From Clostridiales bacterium UBA1774 (lineage in GTDB: Bacteria; Bacillota; Clostridia; Oscillospirales; Oscillospiraceae): a stretch of 11,538 bases of DNA. The notes under the pieces are model-generated. The model saw only the letters and a list, made by a program, of their open reading frames with translations. It was not told the origin of the DNA and made no database searches. Position numbers and translations under genes: made by a program. Location of the stretch: NCBI GenBank assembly GCA_002314635.1, contig DCGQ01000053.1:87218-98755 (forward strand), in the 5' to 3' direction. Numbering within the stretch: the stretch's first letter is position 1; the number at the start of each line of letters is the position of its first letter. Below, in pieces: positions 1-6,980 of this stretch.

Positions 1-2
1 GC

Positions 3-911
3 TGGGGCAACAAGCATTTTGCCACGCCCACCCGTCAGGTGCCCCGCTTCGCCCGTCCGGGCATGGAGGGTCAGCGCCGGGAGGTTCTGCTGGAGCTGAA
101 GCTGCTGGCGGATGTGGGTCTGGTAGGCTTCCCCAATGTGGGCAAGTCCACGCTGCTGTCCGCCGTCAGCCGCGCCCATCCCAAGATCGCGGATTACCAC
201 TTCACCACGCTGTACCCCAATCTGGGCGTGGTCTGGGTCGGCGAGGGCGAGAGCTTCGTCATGGCCGATATCCCCGGCATCATCGAGGGCGCTGCCGAGG
301 GCGCGGGACTGGGACATGATTTCCTGCGCCATATCGAGCGCTGCCGCCTGCTGATCCATGTGGTGGATGTGTCCGGCAGCGAGGGTCGGGACCCGGTGGA
401 GGATTTTGAAGCCATCAACGCGGAGCTGCGGGAGTATTCCCCGGAGCTGGCGCAGCGGCCCATGCTGGTGGCCGCCAATAAGTCGGACATTGCACAGGAT
501 CCGGAGCTGACGGAGCGGTTCCGCAGCCATATCGCGGCGCTGGGTCTGGAGCTGTATGAAATCTCCGCTGCAACCGGGCAGGGCGTGCGGGAGCTGACCC
601 GCGCCTGCGCGGCCATGCTGCAGCAGATTCCGCCGATGCCTTTCTTCGCGGAGGAATATGTGGAGCCGGAGCTGACCCCGGGCACCGCGGAGGAGCTGAC
701 CATTCACCGGCAGGATGCGGATCTGTGGCTGGTGGAAGGCGCGTGGCTGGAACATCTGCTCAGCCGCGTGAACCTGAGCGACAGCGAAAGCCGGATGTAT
801 TTCGAGCGCTGCCTGCGTGACAGCGGGATCTATCAGCGTCTGGAGGACATGGGCGTGCAGGAGGGCGATACCATCTCCCTGTACGATCTGGAGTTTACCT
901 ATCGGAAGTAA
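3..911 (+). CDS. obg: Obg/CgtA GTPase, 3' part (5' end outside window)
   Basis: Essential ribosome-associated GTPase of the Obg family, acting in the cytoplasm in 50S subunit maturation and stress/growth control (family knowledge). 302 residues are visible. The frame stays open to the left edge, and its first residues ([16 protein letters not shown]) are the end of the N-terminal glycine-rich Obg fold, so the GTG at 39 is internal and roughly 125 residues are missing. The G domain follows: P-loop GFPNVGKST (nt 126-152), switch I region [13 protein letters not shown]3 [10 protein letters not shown]4 NKSD and G5 EISA. The last 75 or so residues, ending YDLEFTYRK, match the OCT domain found in many Firmicutes Obg proteins. 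No key GTPase residue is missing. The gene ends 20 nt before an intrinsic terminator, so it is probably the last gene of its transcript. Confidence 0.97.
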   Translation, partial: WGNKHFATPTRQVPRFARPGMEGQRREVLLELKLLADVGLVGFPNVGKSTLLSAVSRAHPKIADYHFTTLYPNLGVVWVGEGESFVMADIPGIIEGAAEGAGLGHDFLRHIERCRLLIHVVDVSGSEGRDPVEDFEAINAELREYSPELAQRPMLVAANKSDIAQDPELTERFRSHIAALGLELYEISAATGQGVRELTRACAAMLQQIPPMPFFAEEYVEPELTPGTAEELTIHRQDADLWLVEGAWLEHLLSRVNLSDSESRMYFERCLRDSGIYQRLEDMGVQEGDTISLYDLEFTYRK

Positions 912-930
912 ATCAGCGGAATATCACCCG

Positions 931-964
931 AAAACCGTCCTGTTTGTTGACAGGACGGTTTTTT
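931..964 (+). terminator. Rho-independent terminator after obg
   Basis: A perfect stem pairs AAAACCGTCCTG (931-942) with CAGGACGGTTTT (951-962). T943-A950 extends it inward, leaving a six-base loop TTGTTG. A T run (959-964) overlaps the end of the stem. This is a textbook intrinsic terminator 20 nt past the obg stop codon. It should separate obg from the large signalling gene, which then needs its own promoter. Confidence 0.9.
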
Positions 965-988
965 ACAGGTATATTAATCTCAGATAAT
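962..988 (+). promoter_or_regulatory. Possible sigma-A-type promoter for the c-di-GMP gene
   Basis: TTTACA (962-967) matches five of six bases of the -35 consensus. GATAAT (983-988) matches five of six bases of the -10 consensus. The spacer is 15 nt, shorter than the ideal 17, so this is a tentative call. The -35 element overlaps the T tract of the obg terminator. It is the only plausible promoter seen in the short gap between the terminator and the start codon at 1039. Confidence 0.3.
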
Positions 989-992
989 TGTG

Positions 993-1016
993 GGCAGCGC
1001 TCTGTGCGAAGCTGCC
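993..1016 (+). other. Hairpin in the 5' leader of the c-di-GMP gene
   Basis: GGCAGC (993-998) pairs perfectly with GCTGCC (1011-1016). An inner GC/GC pair (999-1000 with 1006-1007) and a GAA bulge (1008-1010) lie on the 3' side. No T tract follows, so it is not a terminator. It ends 12 nt before the SD-like sequence and may affect mRNA stability or translation. The function is unknown. Confidence 0.4.
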
Positions 1017-1038
1017 TCTGATGATACGGGTGAGAGCT

Positions 1039-4000
1039 ATGAAACAGAAACAACGATTCCGGTACCTGCTGCTGCCGATCCTGCTGGCGCTGCTGGTCAC
1101 TGCCGCTATCCTGCTGATCCGGATGCGCCGGGATAATCGGGTCTATCACTATGATTTCAGCGCGGATGTCCAGAGTGTGGCGGACTTTGAGCGCACCTTC
1201 TATGTGGTGGCAGACCGATATTATGCGCCGTTTTCCTATTATGATGAGAACTACAGACCCGCCGGTTATTCGGTGGAGCTGAGCTATATGCTGGCGCGGG
1301 AACTGGGATACAAGGTCAACCTGCGGCTGGTCAGCTCGGCGGAAGCGCTGACCGGTCTGAAAACCGGATCCTTTGAGATGGTGGTAGGCGCGGTCTATTC
1401 GGAGGAATGGGCGGAGCAGTACCGCTATTCCCTGCCGGTGTATACGGACAGCTATGTGTTCTTCGGCCCCCAAGACAGCGAGCCGGTGGAGAATACGGAG
1501 AAGCTCTACAACCGGCGGATTGCCGTGCTGCGGGACAGTCCGGCAGCGGACGGCAGCATTCTTCCCACCTCACTGATGAACAATACCGTTCTGTGCGACA
1601 GTATTTCCGGTGCATTTGCCGCTGTGGAGGCGGGCGAAGCGGATCTGCTGCTGGTGAACCGGATCGCCGGTCTGAAGGCCATGGAGGACGGGGACTATGA
1701 CATGGAGATCCTCAGCCGGGATTTTGCACCTTCCCCCTATTATGTGCTGACCAATCCGCAGGATCCGGAGCTGGGCAATGCGGTGGACAATGCGCTGCTG
1801 ACGCTGATCGAAAACGGCAGTCTGGATGCGCTGGAGCAGCACTGGCTGCTTCGTTATACCCGCGCCGACAGCGTTTGGAAGCTTCTGGAGGATGAGTGGC
1901 CCCTGCTTCTGGCGTTGCTGGTATTTGTGTGTCTGGTGGTGCTGGGCAATGTGCTGCTTTCCGTCAGCAGCCGCAGAAAAGAAGCGATCACCCTGCTGGA
2001 AACCGACCCGATGACCGGCCTGTGGAACCGGCAGGCCTTCTGCAGTCGGGCGCTGCAGGAGGTCAGAAAGCATCCCGAGCGCAGCTATGCGGTGGGGCGC
2101 ATGGATTTCGACCACTTCAAGCTGTATAACGACGCATTCGGTTCCGAAGCGGGCGACCGGCTGATCGCGGACTTCGGCAGACGGCTGCAGGAAGAACAGC
2201 AGAATCTGGGTTTCCTCCAGCTTGGTCACATCAGCGGCGACTATTTCGCCGTGCTGCTGGATATGGACAGCATCGATCCCCAGCGGGAATATGACCGACT
2301 GGCCGCCATCGTGCAGGAGCTGGACCCCAACTATCCGCTGGCCTTCCACATGGGCTATTGTCCGGTGAAGGATGAGACCATGGATATTTCACTGGCCTGC
2401 GACCGGGCGTTTCTGGCGCAGCGCAGCGTCCATAATGACTACGAGCGCCGCTGGGCATGGTACGATGAGAGTATGCGCCGCAGCGTGATGGAAGAACGGG
2501 ACCTGAATAACGCCATGCGCGCCGCCCTGGAGGAGAACCAGTTCGTGCCATGGTTCCAGCCGCAGTACGATTTCTCCACCGGCAGCATCATCGGCGCGGA
2601 GGTGCTGGTGCGCTGGCAGCATCCGCAGAAGGGTCTGCTGCAGCCCGGGGCCTTTGTGCCCGCCTTTGAGAAGAACGGCTTTATCTACGAGCTGGATCAG
2701 TGCGTCTGGCGCGCGGCCTGCGCCTCCATTCGCCGATGGAAGATGGCCGGGATCAAGATGCCGCCGGTTTCCGTGAACCTGAGCCGCCGGGATATCTACC
2801 ACCGGGATCTGCACAAGGTACTGCTGTCCATTGTCCGGGAAGCGGGACTGACGCCTGCCGATCTCCGGCTGGAAATCACCGAATCCGCCTATATGGAGAA
2901 CCCGGAGCAGCTGAACAGCACCATCTGCAAGCTGTCCGAAGCCGGATTCTATCTGGAGATGGACGATTTCGGCAGCGGTTATTCGTCCCTGACCGCCTTG
3001 AAGGAGCTGCCCTTTGATCTGGTGAAGCTGGATATGGCGTTTCTCCGCGGAGATAACGGTGACCGCAAAAGCGGAAGCATCCTCAGCAGTGTGATCCATC
3101 TGGCGCACCTGATCGACCTGCCGGTGATCGCGGAGGGCGTGGAGACGCTGCAGCAGGCGGAGTATCTGAAAAGTCTGGGCTGCCTGTATATGCAGGGCTA
3201 CTACTTCTCCAAACCCATTCCGGAATCGGAGTTTGAAGCGCTGATGCAAAACGGCGGCATTGAGCCGCTGCGCCGGACTGCCCGGAACCAGCAGGGTATG
3301 GATTATCTGGCTTCTGCGGGGGAAAATGCGCTGCTGTTCAGCAGCTTTGCCGGAGGCATTGCCATTCTGGATTACTCCACCCGCCATGTCTCCATCCTGC
3401 GGGCCAATGACCGCTTCTATGAGGAAATGCACCTGAACCGGATGAATCGGAAAGCGGAGACGGATCTGCTGGAAATCCTCACCGGCGATGACGGGCGGGA
3501 CTTTATTACCATGCTGGAACAGGCAATGGTCACCGACCGGGAGGCGGACTGCCGGGTCAGCTTCCGGACAGAGGAGGATTCCCGCCAATGGATCCATTGC
3601 CGGGTTCGGTTCCTGAGCAAAAAGGTCAACAGCAGTCTGATGTGTCTGGCGGTGGAAAATGTGACCCGGAGCCGGGAGCAGGAGGAAAGCCTGCGGCTGC
3701 GGGAAGCGGAATACCGGGCGGCAGCGCGGATGAGCACCGAAATGGTCTGCCGCTACAATCTTGCGACCCGCGCCCTGTCCGTGACGGAGGAGACCGCCGC
3801 GGTCTACGATTCCGTTACCTATCTGGAAAACGCGCCGGAGGAATTTTTGCGGCAGGGTTATATCACGGAGGACAGCCGGGAGCGCTGGAGCGGCCTGTTC
3901 CGCGCCATTCACGCCGGAGAAGAAAGCGGCTTCGCTGCCGATCTGGGCATTGCGACGCTGCACGGCGGCGATTTCCGCCGCTATCACGCGGCCTTTAGCG

Positions 4001-5412
4001 CCATCCGCGGCGCGGATGGGCAGACCGCCTCCGCCGTTCTCTCCTTCCGGGAAACGGAGGGAAAGCAGGACGAGCGGGAGCTGGAGCGGATTCAGGTTCA
4101 GGCGGGACAGAAGCAGCGGGAGCTGGAGAGCCGACTGCACAGCGCCGAGCTGCTGGAGGAGACCGTCCGCGCCGGAAGCTGGCTGCTGACCTTCCGGGAG
4201 GACGGCCGCATGGGCGAGGTTCGGTGGAGCAGCGGTTTGCGCCGGCTGCTGGACTTCCGGGATGAACGGGATTTCCCCAATACGCTGGAAGCCGTGGAAA
4301 ACCGGGTGCATTCGGAGGATCGGGAGCGGACGCGGAAGGAATTTCTGACCAAGATTCGCGCCGGGGAGGAAGGATTTGCGGCTCGTTTCCGCATCCTGAC
4401 CCGAACCGGACAGTGGCTTCAGGTTCTGGCCGTGTGCAGAACGGAGCGGAACGGCGCGATTCAGAGATGCAGGGGCATCATTCTGGATGTGACAAAGGAA
4501 CAGCAGCTGCAGGAACAGCTGGAACAGGAGAAGCTCCGCTATCGGGAGGTCCTGTCGGTGCTGCAGCTGGGCACCTGGTATGTGGAGGATTCCCATTCGC
4601 TGCAGGCGGATGAGGCCATGTGCAGCGTCATGGGCATTTCACCGGATACCGACCCGGAGACGATGTATAACTACTGGGTGGAACGAATTGCCGAGGAGGA
4701 TCGTCCGGCGGTGGAGGGCGACTTTGCCCGCATGGTGAACGGGGAGATCGTGGAGCGGGTATACGGCTGGCGGCATCCCACCAAGGGTAAGATCTATGCC
4801 CGCTGCGGCGGCTATCGGGAACCCGGGCATAACAGCGCAGGCAGAATGTTCGGCTATTTCCAGAATGTGGACAGTATGGTGCATGAGGAGCAGGACGGCC
4901 TGCGTGCCATGAAGCGTCTGCTGACCGAGTATCGGCAGAAGGAGTATGACCGGCGGCGGGATTATCTCACCGGCCTGTATAACCGGCAGGATCTGCATGA
5001 GCAGCTGACAGACCGGGACCATCCCATTTCCTCGGTTTTCAAGCTGGATCTGGACGATTTTTCGGAATATAACCAGTATTACGGTTATGTGGAGGGAGAC
5101 CGGGTGCTGAAAACCGTGAGCAGCGCCCTGATAGAATACGGGAAGGTGAATCACATCCTGTTCTATCGCTTCGGCGGCGCGGAGATTCTGGGACTGAACT
5201 TTTCCAGCGATCTGCCCAATATGATGCTGGCGAAGGAACTGGTGGAGCTGGTGCGAAACCTGAATCTGAGCCGGGAGGACACCCCCACAGGGCGCATCAC
5301 CGTCAGCGTCGGCTATACCGGCGATGTGCGGGATCCGGAGACGCTGATCGACAAGGCCGACGCGGCATTGCGCCGCGCCCGGGAAGCGGGCAAGGATCGG
5401 GCGTCCGCATAA
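1039..5412 (+). CDS. Membrane sensor for c-di-GMP: SBP-TM-GGDEF-EAL-PAS(x4)-GGDEF
   Basis: A 1457-residue cyclic-di-GMP signalling protein. The ATG at 1039 is chosen because GGTGAG (1029-1034) lies just upstream; the earlier in-frame TTG (988) and ATG (1021) have no ribosome site. Domains in order: transmembrane segment 9-27; family-3 solute-binding-like sensor about 50-275, expected outside the membrane; second transmembrane segment 287-309; GGDEF about 320-470 with the motif changed to SGDYF (399-403); EAL about 489-736; four PAS-like modules at about 765-880, 892-1005, 1040-1152 and 1168-1290, with a charged coiled coil near 1007-1040; C-terminal GGDEF about 1305-1457 with the motif changed to GGAEI (1379-1383). 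The EAL domain keeps the known metal and catalytic positions: E521 (EVL), N580, E612, D642-D643, K663, E699, E702 and Q719. It is therefore probably a c-di-GMP phosphodiesterase (inference). No RxxD inhibitory site precedes either GGDEF motif. The gene stands alone between two terminators. Confidence 0.93.
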   Translation: MKQKQRFRYLLLPILLALLVTAAILLIRMRRDNRVYHYDFSADVQSVADFERTFYVVADRYYAPFSYYDENYRPAGYSVELSYMLARELGYKVNLRLVSSAEALTGLKTGSFEMVVGAVYSEEWAEQYRYSLPVYTDSYVFFGPQDSEPVENTEKLYNRRIAVLRDSPAADGSILPTSLMNNTVLCDSISGAFAAVEAGEADLLLVNRIAGLKAMEDGDYDMEILSRDFAPSPYYVLTNPQDPELGNAVDNALLTLIENGSLDALEQHWLLRYTRADSVWKLLEDEWPLLLALLVFVCLVVLGNVLLSVSSRRKEAITLLETDPMTGLWNRQAFCSRALQEVRKHPERSYAVGRMDFDHFKLYNDAFGSEAGDRLIADFGRRLQEEQQNLGFLQLGHISGDYFAVLLDMDSIDPQREYDRLAAIVQELDPNYPLAFHMGYCPVKDETMDISLACDRAFLAQRSVHNDYERRWAWYDESMRRSVMEERDLNNAMRAALEENQFVPWFQPQYDFSTGSIIGAEVLVRWQHPQKGLLQPGAFVPAFEKNGFIYELDQCVWRAACASIRRWKMAGIKMPPVSVNLSRRDIYHRDLHKVLLSIVREAGLTPADLRLEITESAYMENPEQLNSTICKLSEAGFYLEMDDFGSGYSSLTALKELPFDLVKLDMAFLRGDNGDRKSGSILSSVIHLAHLIDLPVIAEGVETLQQAEYLKSLGCLYMQGYYFSKPIPESEFEALMQNGGIEPLRRTARNQQGMDYLASAGENALLFSSFAGGIAILDYSTRHVSILRANDRFYEEMHLNRMNRKAETDLLEILTGDDGRDFITMLEQAMVTDREADCRVSFRTEEDSRQWIHCRVRFLSKKVNSSLMCLAVENVTRSREQEESLRLREAEYRAAARMSTEMVCRYNLATRALSVTEETAAVYDSVTYLENAPEEFLRQGYITEDSRERWSGLFRAIHAGEESGFAADLGIATLHGGDFRRYHAAFSAIRGADGQTASAVLSFRETEGKQDERELERIQVQAGQKQRELESRLHSAELLEETVRAGSWLLTFREDGRMGEVRWSSGLRRLLDFRDERDFPNTLEAVENRVHSEDRERTRKEFLTKIRAGEEGFAARFRILTRTGQWLQVLAVCRTERNGAIQRCRGIILDVTKEQQLQEQLEQEKLRYREVLSVLQLGTWYVEDSHSLQADEAMCSVMGISPDTDPETMYNYWVERIAEEDRPAVEGDFARMVNGEIVERVYGWRHPTKGKIYARCGGYREPGHNSAGRMFGYFQNVDSMVHEEQDGLRAMKRLLTEYRQKEYDRRRDYLTGLYNRQDLHEQLTDRDHPISSVFKLDLDDFSEYNQYYGYVEGDRVLKTVSSALIEYGKVNHILFYRFGGAEILGLNFSSDLPNMMLAKELVELVRNLNLSREDTPTGRITVSVGYTGDVRDPETLIDKADAALRRAREAGKDRASA

Positions 5413-5422
5413 GTAAAAAAAG

Positions 5423-5465
5423 ATACCGCAGGAATCCCCGGAAAACCGGGAGGATCCTGCGGTAT
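5423..5465. terminator. Bidirectional terminator between convergent genes
   Basis: An 11-bp perfect stem joins ATACCGCAGGA (5423-5433) to TCCTGCGGTAT (5455-5465). It is topped by an inner CCCGG/CCGGG helix (5437-5441 with 5446-5450) closed by an AAAA loop. On the minus strand the stem is followed by seven T (the A tract at 5415-5421), an ideal exit for the pncB transcript. On the plus strand it is followed by TTTGTTTCTGTGTTT, a weaker U-rich tail for the c-di-GMP gene. It fills the 66-nt gap between the two stop codons. Confidence 0.88.
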
Positions 5466-5478
5466 TTGTTTCTGTGTT

Positions 5479-6939
5479 TCAGTTCGGTTCGTTTTCCTTG
5501 ACGGACATCAGGCGCAGCAGCTCCTGCTTGACCAGCCAGAGCTTTTCGGACAGATCCACATAATAGGTGTGGGGGTTGTGGAAACGCTTCACTTCGTCCC
5601 ACAGCAGGTCTACCTGCTCCCGGCAATAGGTCTGAATGTCCTTCAATGCGGGACGGCGATAGACCAGCTTGCCGTTTTGGAAAATCGGCTGCAGCAGCTC
5701 CCGGGCAACGAAGTTTTCCAGCTTCTTGGTCTTCCACACGGCGTTGGGGTCGAAAATGGTCAGCGGCTGGCTGTCGTCAATGGTTTCGTCCCAGACGCAG
5801 ATCTGATCCGCCAGCGCCTTGCCGGTGGTGCGGTCATACAGGCGGTAGACCTTCTTGAAGTGGGGCGTGGTGATCTTGCTGGTGTTTTCGCTGATTTTGA
5901 TGCGGGGCTGAATGTTGCCGTCGCCGGTTTCCACGGCGGCCAGCTTGTAAACCGCACCAAAGACCGGTTCGCTGCGGGCGGTGATCATCCGCTCACCCAC
6001 GCCGAAGGAGTCGATGCAGGCTCCCTGCATCAGAAGGTCCTGAATCAGTTCCTCGTCCAGCGCGTTGGAGGCGGAGATCTTGCAGCACTGGAGACCCGCC
6101 TCGTCCAGCATCTTTCTGGCCTGCTTGCTCAGGTAGGAGATATCGCCGGAGTCCATGCGGATGGCGAAATTGGTGATGCCCTGGGGCACCAGCACTTCCT
6201 TGAAAACCCGGATGGCGTTGGGAATGCCGGATTTCAGCGTATTATAGGTGTCCACCAGCAGGGTGGCGTTGTGGGGGTAGATCTGGCAGTAGGTCTTGAA
6301 GGCCTCGTACTCGCTGTCAAACATCTGAATCCAGCTGTGCGCCATGGTGCCGCCGGCAGGGACGCTGAAAAGCTGGTCGGAGATGGTGCAGGCGGTGCCG
6401 ATGCAGCCGCCGATGTAGGAGGCGCGGGCACCCATAATGGCAGCATCGCCGCCCTGCGCCCGCCGGGAGCCGAACTCCATCACCGGCCTGCCCTGTGCGG
6501 CGCGGACGATGCGGTTGGCCTTGGTGGCGATCAGGGACTGGTGGTTGAACTGGAGCAGCAGATAGGTCTCCACCAGCTGCGCCTCCACCGCAGGAGCGCG
6601 GACCGTGATGACCGGCTCGCCGGGAAACACCGGCGTACCCTCCGGTACGGCCCAGATGTCGCCGGTGAAGCGGAAATATTTCAGCCAGCGCAGAAATTGC
6701 TCGTCAAAGCAGCCCTTGCTGCGGAGGTATTCGATATCCTTCTTGTCAAACCGCAGCTGCTGAATGTACTCGATGATCTGATCCAGACCGGCAGCAATGG
6801 CGTAGCCGCCCTTGTCCGGCACTGTGCGGAAAAACACATCAAAATAGCAGATGCGCTGATGGATTCCGCTCTTGAAGTAGCCGTTGCCCATGGTCAGCTC
6901 ATAAAAGTCGCAGAGCATGGTGTAGTTGAGATCGGTCAT
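5479..6939 (-). CDS. pncB: Nicotinate phosphoribosyltransferase
   Basis: Cytoplasmic enzyme of NAD salvage (Preiss-Handler route). It joins nicotinate to PRPP, giving nicotinate mononucleotide, with ATP use coupled through a phospho-histidine (family knowledge). 486 residues from the ATG at 6939, typical of the long Gram-positive form. Visible signatures are the N-terminal TMLCDFYELTMGNGYF, the core EFGSRRAQGGDAA (from residue 155) and GGTMAHSW, whose His201 fits the phosphorylated histidine. LVDTYNT and RMDSGDI are phosphate and ribose-site motifs. The GTG at 6951 would add four residues but directly abuts the ribosome site GAAAGGG (6951-6957), whereas the ATG lies 11 nt from it, so the ATG is preferred. 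It is the last gene of the minus-strand series, 41 nt after the DUF1846 gene, and ends at the bidirectional terminator. Confidence 0.95.
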   Translation of the reverse strand: MTDLNYTMLCDFYELTMGNGYFKSGIHQRICYFDVFFRTVPDKGGYAIAAGLDQIIEYIQQLRFDKKDIEYLRSKGCFDEQFLRWLKYFRFTGDIWAVPEGTPVFPGEPVITVRAPAVEAQLVETYLLLQFNHQSLIATKANRIVRAAQGRPVMEFGSRRAQGGDAAIMGARASYIGGCIGTACTISDQLFSVPAGGTMAHSWIQMFDSEYEAFKTYCQIYPHNATLLVDTYNTLKSGIPNAIRVFKEVLVPQGITNFAIRMDSGDISYLSKQARKMLDEAGLQCCKISASNALDEELIQDLLMQGACIDSFGVGERMITARSEPVFGAVYKLAAVETGDGNIQPRIKISENTSKITTPHFKKVYRLYDRTTGKALADQICVWDETIDDSQPLTIFDPNAVWKTKKLENFVARELLQPIFQNGKLVYRRPALKDIQTYCREQVDLLWDEVKRFHNPHTYYVDLSEKLWLVKQELLRLMSVKENEPN

Positions 6940-6980
6940 TTCTATGGACACCCTTTCAAAAAGTTAGGAGTTCGGAAGGA

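Noticed and set aside
39..41. GTG as the start of obg
   Set aside because: The frame continues upstream to the window edge with conserved Obg-fold residues ([11 protein letters not shown]), so this is an internal Val codon.
988..1023. TTG 988 or ATG 1021 as the start of the c-di-GMP gene
   Set aside because: Neither has an SD sequence, and both would add a non-conserved extension before the membrane anchor. ATG 1039 has GGTGAG at good spacing.
965..1038. A c-di-GMP (GEMM) riboswitch ahead of the c-di-GMP gene
   Set aside because: The leader is only about 74 nt including the promoter candidate and lacks the GEMM core sequence and paired-helix layout. Only one simple hairpin is visible.
2389..4596. 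A 735-codon open frame on the minus strand opposite the c-di-GMP gene
   Set aside because: It lies wholly antisense to a gene with clear domain motifs. Its translation is rich in Q, H, P and R with no recognisable family, as expected of an antisense shadow in GC-rich coding DNA.
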